DNA from: Zoogloeaceae bacterium
Lineage (GTDB): Bacteria; Pseudomonadota; Gammaproteobacteria; Burkholderiales; Rhodocyclaceae
DNA length: 12,244 nucleotides
NCBI GenBank assembly: GCA_031290535.1
Contig: JAITNI010000315.1
Location: forward strand, 1-12,244
Direction of reading: 5' to 3'
Both the position numbers and the translations under genes were made by a program. Below are positions 1 through 4,725 of this stretch, in pieces (the stretch's first letter is position 1; every line of letters starts with the position of its first letter). The notes beneath the pieces were generated by a model, which searched no databases, had not been told where the DNA came from, and saw nothing but the letters and a program-made list of their open reading frames with translations.

Positions 1-13
1 CGCCACATCAAAT

Positions 14-39
14 GCTGGGTTGATAAAGGCTAACCCAGC
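14..39. repeat. REP-like palindrome at the 3' end of the TfoX-like gene
   Basis: GCTGGGTT (14-21) and AACCCAGC (32-39) form a perfect 8-bp inverted repeat with a 10-nt loop that contains the stop codon of the minus-strand gene. Read on the minus strand the hairpin is followed only by ATTTG, so it is a weak intrinsic terminator at best. Its general form (a GGGTTAGC arm, then AACCCAGC) resembles short dispersed palindromes that I recall from many proteobacterial and cyanobacterial genomes. The window holds only one copy, so membership of a repeat family is inference. Confidence 0.45.
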
Positions 40-362
40 CTGCACGCTTTTTTCTTCCTTGGCTTCGGCAACGGGGTGACTGGCAAGAGCGCCGACACGA
101 CATCACGCGCAAGCTCTGCATTGTCGATGTCGAGGGCGTAATGCTCCTTTGCCCCATCATAGGGGAATCCCTTGTCGGCGTTCGCCATAAGCGCGTCAAG
201 GCAAGGCAGGATTTTGACGTATGTGGTGTTGTCGCAGACGAGCAGAATCGGCTTGTCATCCACATAGACCATGTACTCGCCGAACATCTTCCTGTAGCGA
301 ACCGCGCCCGTACCCGCTATCTGTCCGCAGACAAATTCAACATAATCAAGCGTCGTTGCCAT
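30..362 (-). CDS. TfoX/Sxy N-terminal-domain protein
   Basis: This 110-aa protein looks like a stand-alone TfoX N-terminal domain. The stretch RKMFGEYMVYVDDKPILLV (about residues 24-42), followed by CDNTTYVKI, is the typical core of that family. The C-terminal TfoX domain is absent and the tail is basic (PKPRKKK). Full-length Sxy/TfoX proteins act in competence gene control with CRP, but single-domain versions are common and mostly uncharacterised, so no competence role should be assumed. The ATG at 362 has a good ribosome-binding site (GAAGGAG, 8 nt upstream). A gap of about 100 bp separates it from the nif-associated gene upstream on the same strand. I see no clear terminator or sigma-54 element in that gap, so read-through from the nif block is possible. 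It is probably ordinary flanking sequence rather than a nif gene. Confidence 0.8.
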   Translation of the reverse strand: MATTLDYVEFVCGQIAGTGAVRYRKMFGEYMVYVDDKPILLVCDNTTYVKILPCLDALMANADKGFPYDGAKEHYALDIDNAELARDVVSALLPVTPLPKPRKKKACRLG

Positions 363-461
363 GACTGTTTCTCCTTCGTTATATGCGCGAATTCGAGCAT
401 ACTCGCAAACTTGGCCTCATGGTGATCGACTGGGCAAGCTGAACTTTTGTGTGCGGAAAAT

Positions 462-1430
462 CTACACCACATAAGGCCGATGCAGCCAGTTGCGAACGAC
501 CTCCACATCGCGTTGCGGCAGATAGGCAAAGCCGTTCAAGGCGTCTTCAACCACAGTTTGCGCCACCCAGTGCGGGACGGCTCTGGTAGTCAGCAGGTGG
601 AAAAACCAGGAGAAGGGATAGCCGGTTTCGTGATCGAAGGCGTGCAGGGCGGACTGGAGTTTGAGTCCGTTTGTCCCCTGTACCAGCTCAAAAGCGGGCG
701 GTTTGCCGGAACCGATGGCGATGGGTTGAGCGCGGTATTGAGTCTGCTGGTAACGATCCAGATATTCGCGCAGGGCAATCAGCCAGTGATTGCTGAAGTC
801 TGAGGCGTTCCCTGCGCTGCTGGCTTGCCAGTCGGCGAGCAGGCGCAAAATGGGCGGCGGTTCGGTGCTCTGGGCGGTCATACGGGTCAGCAACGCGCCG
901 ATATGCGCCAGACGGCGAAAATGATAGGCCGCTTGCCCGAACGCTTGCAGGTCAGGCTTGATGCCCACCGGGTCAATCAGTTCGTTCAGGGAATTGGGTT
1001 CGCCTGCGCCCAGACGATGCCCGCGCATTTCCTGCAATGCCTCGATTTCCAGTTGCAGAAAATCCGCCGGGGCATCGCCGGTGCGGGCAATCAGGTAATG
1101 GGTGCTGCCCGTCAGACGGGTGGCGTACAGCGGGGTGTCTTCCAGCATCTCAAGGAGCAGGGTCAGGTCGCCGTCATGGGTTTTTAACGCGCGCTCTGCC
1201 CAATGTTCCAGATTATCGGAAACCCGTTTGCCATCGCCGTCGACCACGCCGCCCAGACGATACCAGCCGCCCCGGTTGAAGCGATACTGAAACGGCCATT
1301 CGGGCTGCGCGGCTTCCAGTTGGCGAAGCAGCGCGGCGGGACTGCCGGAAACCGGGGTCTGCCTGCAAGCCGCCTGAAGCGCGGGCGCGAGATTTTTGCA
1401 GGTTTCCTGCCATGCCAGAGAAACGTTCAT
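462..1430 (-). CDS. Uncharacterised nif-linked protein, 322 aa
   Basis: I do not recognise this protein family. It is a 322-aa soluble-looking protein with no signal peptide, no membrane segment and no clear cysteine cluster or nucleotide-binding motif. It is rich in Trp, Leu and Gln and appears mostly helical. Recognisable stretches include FQYRFNRGGWYRLGG (about residues 47-61), a central run of helices, and a C-terminal part containing YPFSWFFHLLTTRAVPHW. The ATG at 1430 is preceded by AAAGGA. The gene starts only 18 bp after the LRV stop codon, and its ribosome-binding site lies in that short gap, so it is almost certainly the last gene of the nifY-orf-LRV transcript. Co-transcription with NifA-controlled genes suggests a role in nitrogenase maturation, protection or the diazotrophic state, but that is guilt by association. 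It is not NifQ: the Cys motif of that family is missing. Confidence 0.8.
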   Translation of the reverse strand: MNVSLAWQETCKNLAPALQAACRQTPVSGSPAALLRQLEAAQPEWPFQYRFNRGGWYRLGGVVDGDGKRVSDNLEHWAERALKTHDGDLTLLLEMLEDTPLYATRLTGSTHYLIARTGDAPADFLQLEIEALQEMRGHRLGAGEPNSLNELIDPVGIKPDLQAFGQAAYHFRRLAHIGALLTRMTAQSTEPPPILRLLADWQASSAGNASDFSNHWLIALREYLDRYQQTQYRAQPIAIGSGKPPAFELVQGTNGLKLQSALHAFDHETGYPFSWFFHLLTTRAVPHWVAQTVVEDALNGFAYLPQRDVEVVRNWLHRPYVV

Positions 1431-1448
1431 GTCGGGGTTTTCCTTTGT

Positions 1449-2216
1449 TCAGGAGGATTCTGCGTGTTCGAGCAGGCGACGTGCTTCGGCGCGGATTTCC
1501 GCCTCCGGGTCGTCGAGCAGGGGAAGAAGATGTTCAGCGGGCGCATGGGCAAGGGCAGAAAAGCGTACCCACCATTCCGGGTCGGCGAGGAATTGCGCGG
1601 CCAGTTCCGGCAGTGCCCGACTGGCCACAAGGGCGCGGATTTCCTCTTCCGCATCGTTTCGCAACATCGACAGGGCAAAACTGGGCAGACGCGCCGCTAC
1701 TGCCTTCCTCACCTCACGTTCCGGGTCACGCGCCAGACGCAGCAACTGACCGTGCGGCAGGCGTTTGGCGACGGTGACGCGCACCAGATAATCCGGGTCG
1801 CCCAACAGCAGCACGAGTTTTTCCGGCGGCAGGCGGAGCGCAACGGTGTGGCGCACTTCCCGATCCGGGTCATGCGCCATGTCGGGCAGATTTTCCAGCG
1901 GCAAACGACTGGCGACCACGCGCCGCACCACTTCGTCCGCGTCGTGCATCAAGGAAAAAATGGCCGCGAGCGGCGCGTAGCGACAGGCGATGGCGCGGCG
2001 CTCCCAAAAAGAATCTTGCAGATAGCTTTCCGCTTCCTGTGAATTCTTTCGCAAAAAGCGGTCAATCTGACGGCCACTGTCGGCGCGGATACAGGCATCC
2101 CCCGGCGTGCAGCGGGCTTGCTGCGGCCAGTTTTGCAAGGCGTGCGGACAGGCGACGCAGCGCGCAACCGTTTTTGCAGCACGGGTGACGTCAAAAAAGG
2201 AGCGTTCAGTCTTCAT
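1449..2216 (-). CDS. LRV (leucine-rich repeat variant) protein with N-terminal 4Fe-4S domain
   Basis: This 255-aa protein matches the LRV protein first described beside Azotobacter vinelandii nif genes. Near the N-terminus are four cysteines, C20-X2-C23-X12-C36-X5-C42, as expected for the small LRV 4Fe-4S domain. The rest consists of about seven 24-residue helical repeats with the pattern D-P-(D/E)-x-x-V-R-x-x-V-A-x-R-L-P, for example DPDREVRHTVALRLP and DPEREVRKAVAARLP. LRV repeats form a right-handed solenoid of alternating alpha and 3-10 helices, a shape typical of protein binding; the function is unknown. I chose the ATG at 2216 because the longer reading frame to 2354 would lie inside the upstream gene. 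With this start the two genes overlap by 11 bp, which indicates translational coupling. Confidence 0.85.
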   Translation of the reverse strand: MKTERSFFDVTRAAKTVARCVACPHALQNWPQQARCTPGDACIRADSGRQIDRFLRKNSQEAESYLQDSFWERRAIACRYAPLAAIFSLMHDADEVVRRVVASRLPLENLPDMAHDPDREVRHTVALRLPPEKLVLLLGDPDYLVRVTVAKRLPHGQLLRLARDPEREVRKAVAARLPSFALSMLRNDAEEEIRALVASRALPELAAQFLADPEWWVRFSALAHAPAEHLLPLLDDPEAEIRAEARRLLEHAESS

Positions 2217-2481
2217 CGGCGCGGGTCGCCACCACAATGCCGGTTGCAGCGTCGAATTCACTCGTGAATTCCAGACAATGTCCGCTGGCATTGGTGAACA
2301 GAAAATAGAAATGGGCGGGGGTTTCCAGCACCGGACGCATCCGGGCGGGCACATCGTCCTCGCCGCAATCGGTGAACATCACGCCGGGGAATTCCTCACG
2401 CAATGCCTGCGCCGTTTTGCCGCCTCTGACGCTGGCGACAGAAGCGGCAACCGTCTGCAAAAATTCCGGGCTAATGTTCAT
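2206..2481 (-). CDS. Small conserved nif-cluster protein, 91 aa
   Basis: A 91-aa acidic protein that begins 3 bp after the nifY stop codon and overlaps the LRV gene by 11 bp, so it is the middle gene of a tight cistron. Its place between nifY and LRV corresponds to the small unnamed orf at that position in A. vinelandii. It has an N-terminal helix (PEFLQTVAASVASVRGGK), then MFTDCGEDDVPARMRP, and ends in what look like strands (AHFYFLFTNASGHCLEFT). No catalytic motif is evident. It may belong to a small domain-of-unknown-function family seen in nif clusters (possibly DUF6129), but I cannot confirm this. The two cysteines are too far apart for an obvious cluster site. A nif accessory role is inferred from position only. 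Confidence 0.8.
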   Translation of the reverse strand: MNISPEFLQTVAASVASVRGGKTAQALREEFPGVMFTDCGEDDVPARMRPVLETPAHFYFLFTNASGHCLEFTSEFDAATGIVVATRADED

Positions 2482-2484
2482 CGC

Positions 2485-3210
2485 CTACGCTCCGACGAGG
2501 GAAAGTTCCGTCTCGTACTTCGCCAGCGAGGCAGCGGGTACGCCCATGACATGCGCCAGCCAGGGCGGCGGCGTCTGGAGACTGTTCTGAAGATCGGCCA
2601 GCACTTCCCGCGCCACGCCGCCGCTGGGAGCTGTGATGGGATGCACTCCGGCACGCACCACCTTGGCCGCCGCCGGGCCGCCGATGGATTGCAGGTAGAT
2701 AATCTGGCAATCGGCGACCAGCGCGGCGCGGGCGGCGTTTCTGTCCTCGGCCTGATCGGTGCCCAGCGCGTCGCGCACTGCGATGAGCCGGATATCCTCC
2801 GTCGACACCTGATAAATCAAAAACCGTTCGCAGGAGCCAAAATGCCCATCCAGCAGCTCGCTGTGATTGGAGGCGAGGGCGACGCGGATGGAACGCGGTA
2901 AATCGCCCTCGGTATAGGCTTCAATGGCAGGCAGGTCGCTGCCTTCCACGCCCTCGCCCTTGAAGAGGCGAATCACGGCTTTGAGGGCTTCGGGTTCCAC
3001 GCCGACGATGCAGTTTTCTTCGGCATGGTCGCCCGCCAGCATCTCACGCAGGTCTTCCACCGTAATTTGCGCCAGCCGGGTTTCGGTGAGCGGCAAACCA
3101 TAGCGATCCGCCAAGGCATTCACAAACACCTTGAGATCAAGGTGATTCAGGGCGTGTGCCGCATAGGCAATCCGCAGTGCCGCCTCGCGGGAAGCAACAG
3201 GTTGGGACAT
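2485..3210 (-). CDS. nifY: NifY/NafY-family FeMo-cofactor-handling protein
   Basis: This 241-aa protein has the two-part build of NifY/NafY. A helical N-terminal domain (about residues 1-95) precedes a NifX-like dinitrogenase iron-molybdenum cofactor domain (about 105-235). The cofactor domain opens with RVALASNHSELLDGHFGSC and continues ERFLIYQV. His123 in the HFG motif aligns by eye with the histidine reported to be needed for FeMo-co binding in A. vinelandii NafY. Proteins of this group bind apo-NifDK or FeMo-co during MoFe protein maturation. The ATG at 3210 is chosen over an upstream ATG at 3285. It has AAGGAA 7 nt upstream, and the predicted sigma-54 start site near 3235 lies downstream of 3285. 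The gene heads the second nif transcript, followed 3 bp later by the 91-aa orf. NifY and NafY are hard to tell apart without a tree; the position downstream of nifT favours NifY. Confidence 0.88.
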   Translation of the reverse strand: MSQPVASREAALRIAYAAHALNHLDLKVFVNALADRYGLPLTETRLAQITVEDLREMLAGDHAEENCIVGVEPEALKAVIRLFKGEGVEGSDLPAIEAYTEGDLPRSIRVALASNHSELLDGHFGSCERFLIYQVSTEDIRLIAVRDALGTDQAEDRNAARAALVADCQIIYLQSIGGPAAAKVVRAGVHPITAPSGGVAREVLADLQNSLQTPPPWLAHVMGVPAASLAKYETELSLVGA

Positions 3211-3245
3211 AAAAAAATTCCTTGTAAAATTCCTGTTCAACACAA

Positions 3246-3261
3246 AGCAAGAGCCGCGCCA
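3246..3261 (-). promoter_or_regulatory. Sigma-54 promoter (-24/-12) of the nifY operon
   Basis: The minus strand reads TGGCGCGGCTCTTGCT, which matches the sigma-54 consensus TGGCACG-N4-TTGCW at every fixed position except one (G for A). The invariant GG and GC are spaced correctly. The transcript would begin near 3235, leaving a leader of about 25 nt with AAGGAA before the nifY ATG. A perfect NifA site lies upstream at 3312-3327, which strongly supports function. Confidence 0.85.
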
Positions 3262-3311
3262 CTTTGCAAGCCTTGGTTTTCTCAAGGATTTGGCAGAGGG
3301 AGGGTGGGGTT

Positions 3312-3327
3312 TGTCGTAAAGCTGACA
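3312..3327. promoter_or_regulatory. NifA upstream activator site for the nifY operon
   Basis: TGT-CGTAAAGCTG-ACA is an exact TGT-N10-ACA NifA site. The symmetry extends by one pair at each end (TTGTC and GACAA). Its centre is about 85 bp upstream of the predicted transcription start, a normal distance for NifA activation through sigma-54. The rest of the 300-bp gap between nifY and the antitoxin gene (3211-3510) holds only this control region, the toxin-antitoxin promoter and no convincing gene. Confidence 0.8.
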
Positions 3328-3446
3328 AGCGGGGAAGAATTTCGGCGGGGGTACTGGAGATGACCATACCGGACAAGCCGAACAGCCGTTTGCAGAAATA
3401 CCGCATCACTGGACAAGGGCAGGCGTGGTTGAAGCAGATTTCAACC

Positions 3447-3475
3447 TTGCAGAAATGAAGTCATGGCACTAAAAT
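3447..3475 (+). promoter_or_regulatory. Possible sigma-70 promoter of the toxin-antitoxin operon
   Basis: TTGCAG (3447-3452), a 17-bp spacer and TAAAAT (3470-3475) form a plausible promoter about 35 bp before the antitoxin ATG. The -10 box matches 5 of 6 positions but the -35 box only 3 of 6. The box is consistent with a weak, autoregulated antitoxin promoter. Confidence 0.45.
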
Positions 3476-3492
3476 GAAAGCAATGAAGACAT
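3455..3492. promoter_or_regulatory. Candidate FitA operator: two ATGAAGWCAT boxes
   Basis: ATGAAGTCAT (3455-3464) and ATGAAGACAT (3483-3492) are near-identical, partly palindromic 10-mers 28 bp apart. They flank the -10 box of the presumed toxin-antitoxin promoter. Ribbon-helix-helix antitoxins commonly repress their own operon by binding paired short palindromes, so these are the best operator candidates. Binding is inferred. Confidence 0.4.
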
Positions 3493-3510
3493 TTTTGGAG
3501 AGGTGATGAC

Positions 3511-3768
3511 ATGGCAACATTAACGGTACGCAATCTGCCCGACGACGTGCATCGGGCTTTGAGGGTGCGCGCCGCGCAACGCGGTTGCAGTACAGAGGCG
3601 GAGGTACGCGCCATCCTGGAGAAGGCGGCGAAGCCAGAAGGGCGGTTGAAGTTGGGTTCGCTGCTGGCCTCCATCGCCCGTGAAGCAGGCGGGCTGACCG
3701 ACGCGGAAGCTGAGCGTTTCAACCAGCTTCGTGACAAGACAGCAGCAGCGCCGTTGAGGTTTGAATGA
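3511..3768 (+). CDS. FitA-like ribbon-helix-helix antitoxin
   Basis: This 85-aa protein starts with a typical FitA-type ribbon-helix-helix domain: the strand ATLTVRNLPDDVHRAL, then helices through RVRAAQRGCSTEAEVRAILE (about residues 2-42). The C-terminal half is expected to wrap around and block the toxin. The start has GAGGTGAT just upstream. Its stop overlaps the toxin start as ATGA (3765-3768), the usual translational coupling of such pairs. The antitoxin should neutralise the PIN toxin and repress the operon. It is on the plus strand, opposite to all other real genes in the window, and sits between two nif blocks, which suggests later insertion. Confidence 0.9.
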   Translation: MATLTVRNLPDDVHRALRVRAAQRGCSTEAEVRAILEKAAKPEGRLKLGSLLASIAREAGGLTDAEAERFNQLRDKTAAAPLRFE

Positions 3769-4184
3769 TCCTCATTGATACCAACGTGATTTCTGAACTG
3801 TGGAAGTCCGCGCCTGATTCCGGCGTGTTAACCTGGGTTGACGCTCAGGCGGTCGAAACGCTCTACCTGTCGGCTGTCACCGTGGCTGAATTGCGTTTCG
3901 GTCTGGCGACCATGCCGGAAGGGAAGCGGCGCTTCACTTATCAAGATCGTCTGGAGCGGGAGGTTTTGCCCGCCTTCACGGGGCGGGTGCTGCCCTTTGA
4001 TCTGGATGCCTCAGAAGCCTACGCAACATTGATGGCGCGGGCGAAGTCCGAGGGCAAGGCGATCAGCAAGGCGGACGGCTACATCGCCGCTACAGCTACC
4101 GCCCGTGCCTTGATGGTCGCAACGCGCGACGTTGAGCCGTTTCTGGCGGCTGGACTGACCGTCCTCAATCCGTGGAAAGCGTAG
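3765..4184 (+). CDS. FitB/VapC-like PIN-domain toxin ribonuclease
   Basis: A 139-aa PIN-domain protein of full family length. The acidic metal-binding residues are all present: D5 in MILIDTNVISEL, E42 in VTVAELRFG, D104 in ISKADGYIAA and D122 in VATRDVEPF. These match FitB/VapC toxins, which are Mg2+-dependent ribonucleases that often cut specific tRNAs or rRNA; the target here cannot be read from sequence. The gene overlaps the antitoxin by 4 bp. Its 3' end lies only 24 bp from the convergent end of the ferredoxin gene, with no visible terminator between. The intact active site argues that the system is functional rather than decaying. Confidence 0.92.
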   Translation: MILIDTNVISELWKSAPDSGVLTWVDAQAVETLYLSAVTVAELRFGLATMPEGKRRFTYQDRLEREVLPAFTGRVLPFDLDASEAYATLMARAKSEGKAISKADGYIAATATARALMVATRDVEPFLAAGLTVLNPWKA

Positions 4185-4208
4185 GGCGTCCGCTTGAAAA
4201 TCTGTGGC

Positions 4209-4397
4209 TCAGGCGTAAACGATGCTGCCTGACGGACAGACGTCCATGCACTTGGGGGAATCCTGGTCTTCGCATTCGGTGCAGCTCTCGGCGCTGACCA
4301 CGAGGTTGCCTTTTTTGATGGTGATCGACTTGGTGGGACAGACCGGGATGCAGTCGTCGCAGCGGGTGCATTCGTCGATGTTGATGGTGACGGCCAT
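4209..4397 (-). CDS. fdxN: 2[4Fe-4S] ferredoxin of the nif cluster (FdxN-like)
   Basis: A 62-aa bacterial-type ferredoxin with all eight cluster cysteines: C10-X2-C13-X2-C16-X3-C20-P and C39-X2-C42-X7-C50-X3-C54-P. The stretched spacing in the second motif is typical of the Allochromatium-type group found in many nif clusters. Such low-potential ferredoxins can donate electrons to NifH or serve in nitrogenase cofactor assembly. The ATG at 4397 has AGGAGA 7 nt upstream. It begins 24 bp after the nifT stop, so it should be the last gene of the nifHDKT transcript. The symbol fdxN is by family and position; a more specific assignment would need a phylogeny. Confidence 0.9.
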   Translation of the reverse strand: MAVTINIDECTRCDDCIPVCPTKSITIKKGNLVVSAESCTECEDQDSPKCMDVCPSGSIVYA

Positions 4398-4421
4398 GAG
4401 GGTTCTCCTGATAATGAGGGG

Positions 4422-4649
4422 TCAGTCTTCCGCCGCGCCCAGACGGCGGGCGCGTACCGAGATGGGCAGACGTTCCGGTTTGGGGATGGGGTCGACGTAG
4501 TAGCTGCCGCCGTTTTCCAGTTTCAGTTCGCCGCCCCATTTTTCCGGGGTGTCGAATTCCAGGGACTGAATGTCGGCCTCCAGATCGCGTTTGGGCAAAT
4601 AAAACACCAAGCCTCCGGCGGGGTTCTGGCGAATCATGATGTTGGCCAT
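4422..4649 (-). CDS. nifT: NifT/FixU protein
   Basis: A 75-aa protein with the typical NifT/FixU sequence: MANIMIRQNPAGGLVFYLPK, a central KWGGELKLENGG, and a C-terminal PKPERLPISVRARRL. NifT follows nifK in many diazotrophs. Its role is unknown; a link to MoFe protein maturation has been proposed and mutants generally fix nitrogen normally. The ATG at 4649 has AAAGGAG upstream. It is preceded by a 76-bp gap with a strong hairpin after nifK and followed 24 bp later by the ferredoxin gene. Confidence 0.92.
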   Translation of the reverse strand: MANIMIRQNPAGGLVFYLPKRDLEADIQSLEFDTPEKWGGELKLENGGSYYVDPIPKPERLPISVRARRLGAAED

Positions 4650-4685
4650 GTGCGGCTCCTTTGTCGTGGGCGTGATGGAACAATC

Positions 4686-4713
4686 GCCCCTCTCCCGCGA
4701 GCGGGCGAGGGGC
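4686..4713. repeat. GC-rich hairpin between nifK and nifT
   Basis: GCCCCTCTCCCGC (4686-4698) and GCGGGCGAGGGGC (4701-4713) pair at 12 of 13 positions around a 2-nt centre, giving a very stable stem in the nifK-nifT spacer. On the minus strand there is no T-run after it, so it is not a standard intrinsic terminator. It could slow read-through or protect the 3' end of the nifHDK message, or be a dispersed palindrome. Confidence 0.6.
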
Positions 4714-4725
4714 TTTGTTGATTGA

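Noticed and set aside
363..461. Promoter or terminator between the 322-aa gene and the TfoX-like gene
   Set aside because: I found no sigma-54 element, NifA site or hairpin with T-run here.
1203..2042. Plus-strand 279-codon open frame opposite the LRV and 322-aa genes
   Set aside because: Shadow of two convincing minus-strand genes with ribosome-binding sites; its composition is rich in Arg, Gln and Phe, typical of an antisense frame.
2107..2901. Plus-strand 264-codon open frame opposite nifY and the 91-aa orf
   Set aside because: Antisense of recognised nif genes, no family features and no promoter context.
3264..3458. Plus-strand 64-codon open frame in the nifY-antitoxin gap
   Set aside because: It overlaps the sigma-54 promoter region and NifA site and has no good ribosome-binding site. 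The C-terminal part faintly resembles the end of a helix-turn-helix protein, but too weakly to call a remnant.
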